Below, piece by piece: positions 36,008-43,659 of a DNA stretch of 64,000 nucleotides; position 1 is the stretch's first letter, and each line of letters starts with the position of its first letter. The translations under genes and the position numbers were made by a program. The DNA is from Lysinibacillus sp. FSL M8-0337. Its GTDB lineage: Bacteria; Bacillota; Bacilli; Bacillales_A; Planococcaceae. The stretch spans positions 4,464,001-4,528,000 of the forward strand of contig NZ_CP151996.1 of NCBI RefSeq assembly GCF_038593855.1, written 5' to 3'. The notes beneath the pieces are model-generated. The model was not told where the DNA came from and did not search any database. It worked only from the letters and a program-made list of their open reading frames with translations.

Positions 36008-37738
36008 ATGAAGAAGTCCAATATGCTGAAAACTTTACGCATGCAAATAGCCCTTCACTATTTAAAAGCAAGTGGCGTTATTTTGTTATTAATGGGCGGC
36101 ATTTTATATTATAGTATTTCCTCTGTTGTATTGAGTGAAGCAACTTCTAGTACGAAAACAGCAGTAGAAAAGAGCGGTATGTATATTGACCTTTATATTG
36201 AGCGCCTAAAAGCGGTGTCTGCTTTACTTGCTGAAAACCCTCAGCTTGTATCCTATTTTTCAAGTACAGAGCGCGATCCCGCTATGAAGCAAAATTTACT
36301 GTCGCTGATTCGGACAACGATGACAACCGATCCATTTATTCAATCGGTCGTTATTGTGAGTAAAGATGGGCAAGTACTTTCCAATGAAAAAGGGTTAATT
36401 ATGAGTATGTCGAGCAATATGATGAAGGAACAATGGTATATGGCGGCTGTTAATAACGGTAGCAAGCCCGTTTTAACCTCTGCACGGATGCAGCATTTTT
36501 CAATGGATAAAGACAACTGGGTTATCTCGATTAGTCGCGAAATAAAAAATAATGAAGGGCAAAATATTGGCGTATTGCTTATCGATATCCAGTATAAAGT
36601 AATTGAAGACTTTTTAGCTAATTTAGATTTAGGGAAGAATGGCTTTTCTTTCATTATCAATGACCAAGGCGAAGTTGTTTATCACAGGGATACAGCGTAT
36701 TTTGCAGACTCCATGAAACAACAACAATTACAGCAAATAATCGCCAATCAAGCAGGCTATGATAAAGAAAAAAATACGTTAACGCACACCTATAAGTTAA
36801 TGAATGCAGACTGGACGTTTGTTGGTGTCTCTTCGCAAGATGGATTGTTAATGATTAAAAGGCAATTGCTCGAAATCTTTCTGTTAGTAGGAACTGTTCT
36901 CTTTATTATTGCTGCTGTTAGTGTTGCATTATTCGCTGGGCGCATTACGAAACCATTCCAACGTTTAGAAAAAGCTATGCAAACTATCGAATATGGCTTA
37001 AAAGAGGTGCCTATTGATGCCAAAGGATGCTATGAGGCACAAAGTTTAGCAAAACATTTCAATAGTATGATTGTCCAAATTGAAAAATTAATGCAAGAAA
37101 TTACTGAAAAAGAGAAGCACTTAAGAGCGACAGAAATTAGTGCGCTCCACAGTCAAATTAATCCGCATTTCTTATACAATACATTAGATACAATTGTGTG
37201 GATGGCTGAGTTTAATGATAGTGAGAAAGTGATAGAAATTACAAAAGCACTCGCCCAGTTTTTCCGTCTTTCACTAAGTGGTGGAAATGAACTGACAACC
37301 GTAGAAAATGAATTAGATCATGTTCGTCAATATTTATTTATTCAAAAAGAACGTTACGGGGAGAACTTAAATTACACGATTGTCTGTGAACCAGCCATAC
37401 GCAATGTACAACTGCCTAAAATCCTTTTACAGCCCATCGTAGAAAATGCTTTATATCATGGAATTCGAAGTCTTTCTCATATTGGTCATATTTATATTAG
37501 TGCAAAACTTACTGGTAGTGATGTAGAGCTTAGCGTCCAAGACAACGGACAAGGCTTCGACGTCAATAAATTAAGCAAGAACCCAAGTGAAAAGCGCACA
37601 AAACTTGGTGGCGTTGGCATTAAAAATGTTGATCAGCGCATTAAACTCTATTATGGACCTGATTATGGCATTACCATTGATTCGAGTATCGGCATCGGAA
37701 CAACAATTTCTATTAAAATTCCATCAACACTAAAATAA
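36008..37738 (+). CDS. YesM-type sensor histidine kinase
   Basis: This 576-residue protein has two membrane helices flanking a dCache-type extracellular domain (about 40-280), then HAMP (about 300-355), a His_kinase domain with phospho-His in LHSQINPHFLYNTLDTIVW, and HATPase_c (PKILLQPIVENALYHGI, GVGIKNVDQRIKLYYG). It is paired with the AraC-type regulator just upstream and is membrane-bound. The sensed ligand is unknown. A bidirectional terminator follows the stop. Confidence 0.93.
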   Translation: MKKSNMLKTLRMQIALHYLKASGVILLLMGGILYYSISSVVLSEATSSTKTAVEKSGMYIDLYIERLKAVSALLAENPQLVSYFSSTERDPAMKQNLLSLIRTTMTTDPFIQSVVIVSKDGQVLSNEKGLIMSMSSNMMKEQWYMAAVNNGSKPVLTSARMQHFSMDKDNWVISISREIKNNEGQNIGVLLIDIQYKVIEDFLANLDLGKNGFSFIINDQGEVVYHRDTAYFADSMKQQQLQQIIANQAGYDKEKNTLTHTYKLMNADWTFVGVSSQDGLLMIKRQLLEIFLLVGTVLFIIAAVSVALFAGRITKPFQRLEKAMQTIEYGLKEVPIDAKGCYEAQSLAKHFNSMIVQIEKLMQEITEKEKHLRATEISALHSQINPHFLYNTLDTIVWMAEFNDSEKVIEITKALAQFFRLSLSGGNELTTVENELDHVRQYLFIQKERYGENLNYTIVCEPAIRNVQLPKILLQPIVENALYHGIRSLSHIGHIYISAKLTGSDVELSVQDNGQGFDVNKLSKNPSEKRTKLGGVGIKNVDQRIKLYYGPDYGITIDSSIGIGTTISIKIPSTLK

Positions 37739-37753
37739 TAAGCTCATTCTTTT

Positions 37754-37787
37754 AAAAAGGACTAAGGTATAGACGCCTTAGTCCTTT
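37754..37787. terminator. Bidirectional terminator
   Basis: AAAGGACTAAGG and CCTTAGTCCTTT form a 12-base stem between the kinase and the convergent SASP-like gene. Confidence 0.88.
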
Positions 37788-37820
37788 AACTCAATGTATT
37801 GAATAGTTGTCAAATACAAA

Positions 37821-38039
37821 CTAGTGCCATGCAGTCCGTTCGCTTACGGGTTGTCGTGCGGCATTTTCCCCTTGTGCTTCAGGAAAGTTATTTGCTTGTG
37901 CTATAGCCCCATCAAAATCAAACTCAGAGCCAAACTCTCCTTGATAGAGCTTCTTACCATTTTGATTGACTTCTTGTTTTTTCGCACTGAACTTGTCCTT
38001 GGCTTTTGCATTGTTACGATTTGTGTTTATATTTGACAT
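37821..38039 (-). CDS. Gamma-type small acid-soluble spore protein-like
   Basis: This 72-residue hydrophilic protein begins MSNINTNRNNAKAKDKF. It is rich in Asn, Gln, Lys and Ala, has no Cys, and contains the gamma-SASP-like YQGEFGSEF, comparable to GQFGTEF of SspE. The start was set at ATG 38039, six bases after GGAGG; a longer frame to 38144 has no such site. If correct it is a forespore storage protein degraded at germination. The C-terminus is atypical (RTAWH), so assignment is moderate. Confidence 0.6.
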   Translation of the reverse strand: MSNINTNRNNAKAKDKFSAKKQEVNQNGKKLYQGEFGSEFDFDGAIAQANNFPEAQGENAARQPVSERTAWH

Positions 38040-38150
38040 AGCCATCCTCCATTGATTTTTATTGAAAAGGAATCGAACTGCGCGATTACTTTTCATCTTA
38101 AAGTTTGGCCAGGCTGATGGACTTTTATTTATACATGAATTCATTTATGC

Positions 38151-38180
38151 AAAAAAAGCACAGTCTGTACTTTTGCTTTT
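38151..38180 (-). terminator. Terminator of the 49-residue protein gene
   Basis: On the minus strand AGCA-A-AGT and ACT-G-TGCT form a stem followed by seven T residues, about 25 bases after the stop. Confidence 0.65.
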
Positions 38181-38204
38181 CTAGACGTTTAATAAAACTT
38201 GTAT

Positions 38205-38354
38205 TTAAAACAAGTTAGCTAAAAAGTCTTGAACAGTTTTAGGTAACATTTGAAAGAATAGTCCTTCATATTTAATATCGAGCAGACCCGCAATAATAAT
38301 AAGAATAACGATGAATGCTAAAAAGGGTTTCTTATTTTTAGAAATCCAATTCAA
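38205..38354 (-). CDS. Small single-pass membrane protein (49 residues)
   Basis: This short gene starts at TTG 38354 with AAGGAGG eight bases upstream. The product begins MNWISKNKKPFLAFI, has one hydrophobic helix (FLAFIVILIIIAGLL) after a basic N-terminus, and ends in an amphipathic segment (MLPKTVQDFLANLF). It has its own terminator. No family is recognised. The strong ribosome-binding site, charge distribution and terminator support a real gene despite the small size. Confidence 0.65.
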   Translation of the reverse strand: MNWISKNKKPFLAFIVILIIIAGLLDIKYEGLFFQMLPKTVQDFLANLF

Positions 38355-38586
38355 AAGGCTTCCCTCCTTAGAAAAATTACGTTTTAGTTCTAGATAAGTA
38401 TATAGTGATTTAAGTAAAAAATATATTATTCCTTTGTATAAAAAAATAAAGCGACATATTTTGAGTCACCCCTAATAGGCTTGTTACATAGATTACAATG
38501 ACACTGTATGAAGGGATGTTGAATTTCCTACAGGAAGTGAAGTTGCCTTCCATAATCGCTTATACTTTTTTAAGAAAGGAATGGCT
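38355..38586. other. Divergent promoter region
   Basis: The region separates the 49-residue gene (minus) and the 163-residue gene (plus). TTGTTACATAGATTACAATGA near 38480 is a possible plus-strand promoter area, but no clear pair could be fixed. No additional gene is visible. Confidence 0.35.
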
Positions 38587-39078
38587 ATGGTCAATTTTAA
38601 ATTTTTTCAAGGTATCGTTACACAGATAAATGATTTTGCTGTCGGACAGAATGGGGAAAATGAGGGTTGTTATACTTTAATGACTGTAGAAGACGGTGCT
38701 GGTGGCATCGTTAATTTTGTTATTTCACCTTCTACTTACTTTGTAAATCAAGAAATTGTGAGCCGTGGGGATCGCATTGTTGGGTATTATGATGGGAATG
38801 CACCTGCCCCAATGATTTATCCTCCCCAATATCAAGCACTAATCGTTGCAAAAGAAAACAGCTATCAAAATATAAAAGTCGACTTTTTTAATTCGCAATT
38901 GTTGAGTAGTGATGGGCAATTACAATTAAATATTGCTCCCTACACGCCAATTTTACTTAAAAATGGGCAACCGTTTTCAAAAAGCCCTGCAAATCGCACC
39001 CTTATTGTTGTCTATGGACCTACGACAAGAAGCATTCCCGCCCAAACGACACCGCATGAAATAATTGTTTGGTGTTAA
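38587..39078 (+). CDS. Hypothetical protein of unknown function
   Basis: This 163-residue protein is started at ATG 38587 (MVNFKFFQG), six bases after AAGGA; an in-frame ATG at 38581 directly touches that site. It is mostly beta-strand in appearance (FFQGIVTQINDFAVGQ, RTLIVVYGPTTRSIPAQT), has no signal peptide or membrane helix and ends EIIVWC. The first 80 residues resemble an OB-fold-like barrel by pattern only. It is not recognised. Confidence 0.7.
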   Translation: MVNFKFFQGIVTQINDFAVGQNGENEGCYTLMTVEDGAGGIVNFVISPSTYFVNQEIVSRGDRIVGYYDGNAPAPMIYPPQYQALIVAKENSYQNIKVDFFNSQLLSSDGQLQLNIAPYTPILLKNGQPFSKSPANRTLIVVYGPTTRSIPAQTTPHEIIVWC

Positions 39079-39119
39079 GCTTTTACACAGCAAATTGAAT
39101 AATGATGAAATTACCTATT

Positions 39120-39229
39120 CGATAAAAACCCACGCTCTTTCCACAGGCACAACGTAAGCCGCAACTTACAATTGTTGCGGCTTACATCCTGTGCGTCTTG
39201 GAAGGCAAATTGTTTGAGTGACTGGCACC
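39120..39229. repeat. Interspersed repeat ending AGTGACTGGCACC
   Basis: The core hairpin GTAAGCCGCAAC and GTTGCGGCTTAC lies near 39151-39186. On the helD strand the boundary GGTGCCAGTCACT follows the helD stop codon with no gap. It is the inverted relative of the element at 34993-35160. Confidence 0.7.
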
Positions 39230-41554
39230 TCAATTTTCCTGTATAGCATTGCGTAAAAGTGGGCTCGGTTCTCCTACGCTATATAGTTGCAAATAATGCA
39301 TGGCTCTCGTGCAGGCAGTGTAGAAAACTCTACATAAACTGTCATCACCATATATGTGCTCAGATGCATCATAGATGATAACCGCTTCAAATTCTATTCC
39401 TTTGGATAAATAGGATGGAATAATGACGACACCTTGTTCGTACTCCGGTGAGCCATTTTTTATAAGCTTCACATCCTCAATATTGGTTAAAGCTTCATAT
39501 GCATGTTTGCTTTCCTCAGCAGTTTTGCAGATAATGGCGATACTATTATAGCCGTCTTTTCGCAAAGCTTCGACTTTCGTTGTAATAGCATGATGTAAAG
39601 CTGCACGATCCGATAATTGTGTTAGCACAGGTAATGCGCCATCTCGTTCAAACGGCATAATGCGTTCGCCATTCGGCACTAGTTTACGTGTAAACTCGAT
39701 AATCGGTTTTGTCGAGCGATAACTACGCGTCATCGTAATGACTTCTGTTTCATCAGGTCCATATAGGCTACTTAGAATATTAAAATCAATCATTTCGCTA
39801 GCATGTGCGAAGATTGCCTGATTAAAATCCCCTAGCACCGTCATCCTTGCAAAAGGAAATAAGCGTTTTAAAAACTCGAATTGAAATGGTGAATAGTCCT
39901 GCGCCTCATCCACAAGAATATGCTTGATTGCGCTATTCGTTTGAAAACCTTGAATCAATTCTTTCATCAATAAAAACGGAGTAGCATCTTCGTAATATAA
40001 TTTATCTTCATCTAGCATCTCTCGCGTTACTTGGCAAATAGCCTCCCACTCTACTGGTGTTTCACCATCTACCCACTGTTTTATTTGCTCAGGTTCTATA
40101 AACAACCGCTTGTAGATTTCCTTAATGTCGATAAATTGTAACGCACGAATCCGTTTTCGCAATGTCTTCAATTTCTTAGATACAATCAATCGCGCGAGTT
40201 TATGAGGCTCCATCTCATAATCGGCTATCGTCTCTCTTACAAAGCCTTGCTTTTTAGCTAAATAGACGCGTGCCTTATGGTATTCTTCATTACTGAGCAA
40301 CTCAATTTCTTCTTGCACCCATTCCTTTTTCCATTCAACTTTTTCGGTTTCTTTTACTTTCTTTAAAATCCATTCTGTTAATTTTTCCAGTCGATTATGG
40401 AAGTTAAGTGACGTGTCGTTACGATAAAATTGTTCCCCAATTTGTTGTGCAGTAAGTATCGGTTGTCCTCTGAAGTAAATGTCCTTGAATATCATGCCAT
40501 TAAACTCTAACGACTTTCTGTACGCTTTAATAACTTCAAAAAAGCGCGTAGATGCTTTGAAGCGAATGTTCGCCACTCTTACACTATGCGTAGGCGTATG
40601 GGCTTCAGTTAAAACATATTCCAATTGTTCATACGGATTTTCAACATCGAACTCTTTACTTAGTCGGTGATGTAGGTACTCCTGAAACGTTACTTGCTGC
40701 ATATTTTCTTCGCCCAGTTCAGGCAATACATTAGAGACATAGCTGTTAAACATAGCATTAGGTGAAAATAAGATAATTTGATCTGCATTCAGTCTGTCGC
40801 GGTATTTATAAAGCAGATAAGCAATTCGTTGTAAAGCTGCTGAAGTTTTCCCACTGCCAGCTGCTCCATGTACAATAAGCAACCTGCCTTGATCATGGCG
40901 GATAATTCGGTTTTGCTCCTGTTGAATCGTGGCGACTATACTTTGCATATGTTTGTTTGTACCTTGCCCTAGCACTTGCTGTAAAATTTCATCTCCAATT
41001 GTCAAACTTGTATCAAACATGGATTGAAGTACCCCTTCACGAATTAGGTATTGCCACTTTTTCTCTAATTCCCCGTAAATAATGCCTTCCGGTGTCGTGT
41101 ACTGGGCAGGGCCTGGCATGTAATCGTAGTAAACACTCGAAATAGGTGATCTCCAATCGTAAATAAGGAAATCCTCCCCGCTTTTATCCATAAGCGATGA
41201 AATACCAATATAGACTTGTTCTTTCACTGACATACCTTCTCCTAAAAAATCAATTCGACCGAAGTAAGGCACTTTCTGCATCCGACGCAGTGTAGACAAT
41301 CTTTTAGAAGCATGTTTGTGTGTGCTTTGACTGACAGACAGTGCTTGCGTTTCTTGTCTTAAGCCGATAATCGTCTCAAGGTAATCATCGAAGGTATCCA
41401 TATTGACCTTAATTTCGTCCCAAAAATGTTTGCGAATATTTACTACTTCATTCTTACGCTGTAAAGTTTCTTTCTCCAACTTACTCAATTGCTCTGAAAT
41501 AGTCTCCATAACAATGTCCAAACGTTGTTGCTCTTGCTGAAACTCCGACTTCAT
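39230..41554 (-). CDS. helD: RNA polymerase recycling helicase-like ATPase HelD
   Basis: This 774-residue superfamily-1 protein is started at ATG 41554 (MKSEFQQEQ), eight bases after AAGGAG. The N-terminal coiled-coil arm (residues 1-75) enters the RNA polymerase secondary channel in characterised HelD. Walker A is HGAAGSGKTSAALQRIAYLLY (near residue 235, split over the P-loop), and Walker B is ILVDEAQDYSPFQF (near residue 560). UvrD-like motifs follow (MTRSYRSTKPI, LSKGIEFEAVIIYDA, YTACTRAMHYL). It removes stalled RNA polymerase from nucleic acids. It is monocistronic. Confidence 0.93.
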   Translation of the reverse strand: MKSEFQQEQQRLDIVMETISEQLSKLEKETLQRKNEVVNIRKHFWDEIKVNMDTFDDYLETIIGLRQETQALSVSQSTHKHASKRLSTLRRMQKVPYFGRIDFLGEGMSVKEQVYIGISSLMDKSGEDFLIYDWRSPISSVYYDYMPGPAQYTTPEGIIYGELEKKWQYLIREGVLQSMFDTSLTIGDEILQQVLGQGTNKHMQSIVATIQQEQNRIIRHDQGRLLIVHGAAGSGKTSAALQRIAYLLYKYRDRLNADQIILFSPNAMFNSYVSNVLPELGEENMQQVTFQEYLHHRLSKEFDVENPYEQLEYVLTEAHTPTHSVRVANIRFKASTRFFEVIKAYRKSLEFNGMIFKDIYFRGQPILTAQQIGEQFYRNDTSLNFHNRLEKLTEWILKKVKETEKVEWKKEWVQEEIELLSNEEYHKARVYLAKKQGFVRETIADYEMEPHKLARLIVSKKLKTLRKRIRALQFIDIKEIYKRLFIEPEQIKQWVDGETPVEWEAICQVTREMLDEDKLYYEDATPFLLMKELIQGFQTNSAIKHILVDEAQDYSPFQFEFLKRLFPFARMTVLGDFNQAIFAHASEMIDFNILSSLYGPDETEVITMTRSYRSTKPIIEFTRKLVPNGERIMPFERDGALPVLTQLSDRAALHHAITTKVEALRKDGYNSIAIICKTAEESKHAYEALTNIEDVKLIKNGSPEYEQGVVIIPSYLSKGIEFEAVIIYDASEHIYGDDSLCRVFYTACTRAMHYLQLYSVGEPSPLLRNAIQEN

Positions 41555-41587
41555 CGCATTCACTCCTTAAAAATTAAAGTATATGGG

Positions 41588-41616
41588 TTGACTTATGAAA
41601 AACAATGCTCTATAAT
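41588..41616 (+). promoter_or_regulatory. Strong sigma-A promoter of a putative small RNA
   Basis: TTGACT (41588-41593), 17 bases, TATAAT (41611-41616). It is directed away from helD toward two tandem terminators with no open frame of note between. Confidence 0.75.
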
Positions 41617-41622
41617 TAAAAT

Positions 41623-41770
41623 AGAGATATTATACACTTTTAAATATAAAGTGCCTATCTATATAAATTTAACACATGCTCACATTTTTATCAATGGATT
41701 GAGCATCTTTTCTATTTTTATAAATTAACATCGCAAACACTTCTAAGATGCCACTTAGAGGTGTTTTTTA
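41623..41770 (+). ncRNA. Putative ~150-nt small RNA
   Basis: A transcript from the promoter at 41588 would start near 41623 and end at the hairpin at 41735-41770. Internal inverted repeats CACTTT/AAAGTG (about 41635-41653) and TGCTCA/TGAGCA (about 41675-41705) suggest a folded RNA. No frame with a ribosome-binding site is seen in it. It could instead be a leader that terminates ahead of the tetR gene. Existence is inferred from promoter-terminator geometry only. Confidence 0.5.
41735..41770 (+). terminator. First tandem terminator
   Basis: AAACACTTCTAAG and CTTAGAGGTGTTT form a 13-base stem with one G-T pair and are followed by a T run. Confidence 0.85.
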
Positions 41771-41775
41771 TTTAG

Positions 41776-41814
41776 AAAAAAGCACCGCTCTAAAAATTTA
41801 GAGCGGTGCTTTTC
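41776..41814. terminator. Second tandem terminator
   Basis: AAAAGCACCGCTCTAAA and TTTAGAGCGGTGCTTTT form a perfect stem. It is symmetric, so it may also stop minus-strand transcription coming from the tetR side toward helD. Confidence 0.9.
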
Positions 41815-42015
41815 TATTTTAGCAACCCATGCATTCATTGCTTACTTTTTATTTTTGTGTACAAACCACACTACTACAAGCATAAAGAAATACGTAGAAT
41901 TAGCTGCTCTTGCTTAGCCTTCGTACTAGTTACTGGTTTCCTGCAATGCGAGCACAAGTTGATAGCAAGTAAACATGCTACAATTAATGTAAGAAGAACA
42001 GTTGGAGTGACGAAA
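41815..42015. other. Leader of tetR without a supported gene
   Basis: About 200 bases. A hydrophobic minus-strand stretch near 41850-41880 has no start codon with a ribosome-binding site. The tetR promoter is expected here but no clear -35/-10 pair was fixed. Confidence 0.35.
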
Positions 42016-42648
42016 ATGAGTAAACGAGAACAACAAAAACAACAACGTCGCCAAAATATTATCCAAATTGCCAAGGATTTATTTTTAGAGCAAGGCGTTC
42101 AAAACATACAGATGCAAGACGTGGCAGATGCCGCTGGGGTTGGGATTGCAACAATATTCCGTTATTTCCCTAAAAAAGAGTATTTAGTTATTGCAGCTTC
42201 CAATACTATTACGAATGAAATGGCAACAGATATAGGGAGGATTGTCGAGCAGACGATTCCAGCTTTTGAAAAAATCGAGCAAATTTTAGATTATTATATA
42301 AGTGGCACAAAGGACCCACAGCTACGTTTAGCAAAGTTTTTTGAGTCCTTTGATTTATATGAAAAAATAGCTGCTGAATCAACGGAGCAATATGCGGAAT
42401 ACTTATTTGCTCGAAGCAAATTAGCTAGCATTTTATTAGCATTAGCTGAGCAAGGCAAGCAAGATGGCTCATTAAGAACCGACATTGATTTAGATGTTTT
42501 TATTATAACGATGGTACAAAATTTTAGTTTATTTACATTTAAATCAAGCCTGACAACCCATGATACGAACCTCTCTTCATTCCTTTCAGCGGACAAGCAA
42601 CTCGCGATGATAAAGGATGTATTTTTAACCTATATTCGACCACAATAA
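42016..42648 (+). CDS. TetR-family transcriptional regulator
   Basis: This 210-residue protein is started at ATG 42016 (MSKREQQKQQRR), behind GGAGTGACG; the frame upstream has no ribosome-binding site. The TetR helix-turn-helix is at about residues 12-58 (VQNIQMQDVADAAGVGIATIFRYF). The C-terminal ligand domain is unspecific. It precedes an SDR oxidoreductase by 108 bases, and an 18-base perfect palindrome lies between, so it probably controls that enzyme. Confidence 0.92.
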   Translation: MSKREQQKQQRRQNIIQIAKDLFLEQGVQNIQMQDVADAAGVGIATIFRYFPKKEYLVIAASNTITNEMATDIGRIVEQTIPAFEKIEQILDYYISGTKDPQLRLAKFFESFDLYEKIAAESTEQYAEYLFARSKLASILLALAEQGKQDGSLRTDIDLDVFIITMVQNFSLFTFKSSLTTHDTNLSSFLSADKQLAMIKDVFLTYIRPQ

Positions 42649-42706
42649 TAGGGTAGTCGTTTGAATTGACATTCGAACTAGAAAGTTGTTAACTAGGAAG
42701 TATAAA

Positions 42707-42724
42707 GTGATAGTTAACTATCAC
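42707..42724. promoter_or_regulatory. 18-base perfect palindrome, candidate TetR operator
   Basis: GTGATAGTTAACTATCAC is self-complementary and lies 33 bases before the SDR start, where a TetR repressor would block transcription. Confidence 0.6.
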
Positions 42725-42756
42725 ATTTTAAAAATGACGTTTAGGGGGCTTTTTAT

Positions 42757-43491
42757 ATGAGTCGTTTATCAGGTAAAGTAGCAATTATTACAGGCGCTGC
42801 ACAAGGTATGGGTGCTGCACATGCTAAATTATTCGTAGAGCAAGGTGCAAAAGTTATTTTAACAGATTTAAATGAAGAAAAAGGCCATGCATTCGCTACT
42901 GAATTAGGTGAAAATGCAATTTTCGTTAAACAAAATGTTACTTCTGAAGAAGATTGGGCTACAGTCATTGCAACTGCAGAAGAAAAATTCGGTCCAGTAA
43001 ACGTATTAGTTAACAACGCCGGTATTACGATGGCGAAAAATATGCTTGATATGACATTAGAAGAATACCGACGCATTGTGGATATTAACCAAGTATCAGT
43101 ATTTTTAGGTATGAAAGCGGTAGCAGCTTCAATGATGAAAGCTGGTAGCGGTTCAATCGTCAATATTTCTTCAATGAACGGTTTAGTTGCTGGTGCTGTA
43201 GGATATACAGATACAAAATTCGCAGTACGTGGTATGACAAAAGCAGCTGCAATCAATCTAGCACCAATGGGTATTCGCGTAAATTCAGTGCACCCAGGCG
43301 TCATCGCAACGCCAATGGTTGTACAAGAAGATACAAAAGCTGCAGTAGAAGAATTCTCTAAACATATTCCATTAAAACGTGTAGCACAACCAGAAGAAGT
43401 ATCGAATATGGTGCTATTTTTAGCTTCTGATGAATCTAGCTATTCAACAGGTTCAGAATTCATTATCGACGGCGGATTAACTGCGCAATAA
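42757..43491 (+). CDS. Short-chain dehydrogenase/reductase
   Basis: This 244-residue classical SDR has the cofactor motif TGAAQGMGA (TGxxxGxG, residues 12-20), the structural motif NNAG (about 87-90), the catalytic Ser in IVNISSMNG (near 139), the YTDTK active site (Tyr near 152, Lys near 156), and the C-terminal GGL segment. Asp at the end of beta2 (LTDLNEE) favours NAD over NADP. It resembles 3-beta/20-beta-hydroxysteroid and secondary-alcohol dehydrogenases; the substrate is unknown. The start ATG follows TTAGGGGGC. Confidence 0.93.
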   Translation: MSRLSGKVAIITGAAQGMGAAHAKLFVEQGAKVILTDLNEEKGHAFATELGENAIFVKQNVTSEEDWATVIATAEEKFGPVNVLVNNAGITMAKNMLDMTLEEYRRIVDINQVSVFLGMKAVAASMMKAGSGSIVNISSMNGLVAGAVGYTDTKFAVRGMTKAAAINLAPMGIRVNSVHPGVIATPMVVQEDTKAAVEEFSKHIPLKRVAQPEEVSNMVLFLASDESSYSTGSEFIIDGGLTAQ

Positions 43492-43508
43492 TAAGTAATC
43501 CACAACTG

Positions 43509-43548
43509 AAAAAGTGTTAGATTGACAGCGTCAATCTAACACTTTTTT
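43509..43548 (+). terminator. Terminator of the SDR gene
   Basis: AAAAAGTGTTAGATTGA and TCAATCTAACACTTTTT, loop CAGCG. The arms are identical to those in the repeats at 14190 and 63200. Confidence 0.9.
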
Positions 43549-43659
43549 ATTTCTTCATTATTGAGGATAAGCTGTAGTTAAGGGATAAATTATTATTAAC
43601 ATCTTTTACTATTCAAAGCATTCTAGTTTTTTATATATTTTTGTATCCCGAAACACATT

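Noticed and set aside
41815..42015. Minus-strand 1-TM mini-gene ending near 41846
   Set aside because: The hydrophobic frame has only an internal ATG with about 13 codons left and no ribosome-binding site.
42753..43304. 183-codon minus-strand frame opposite the SDR gene
   Set aside because: It is wholly antisense to a well-supported enzyme, lacks a ribosome-binding site, and its composition mirrors the codon use of the sense gene.
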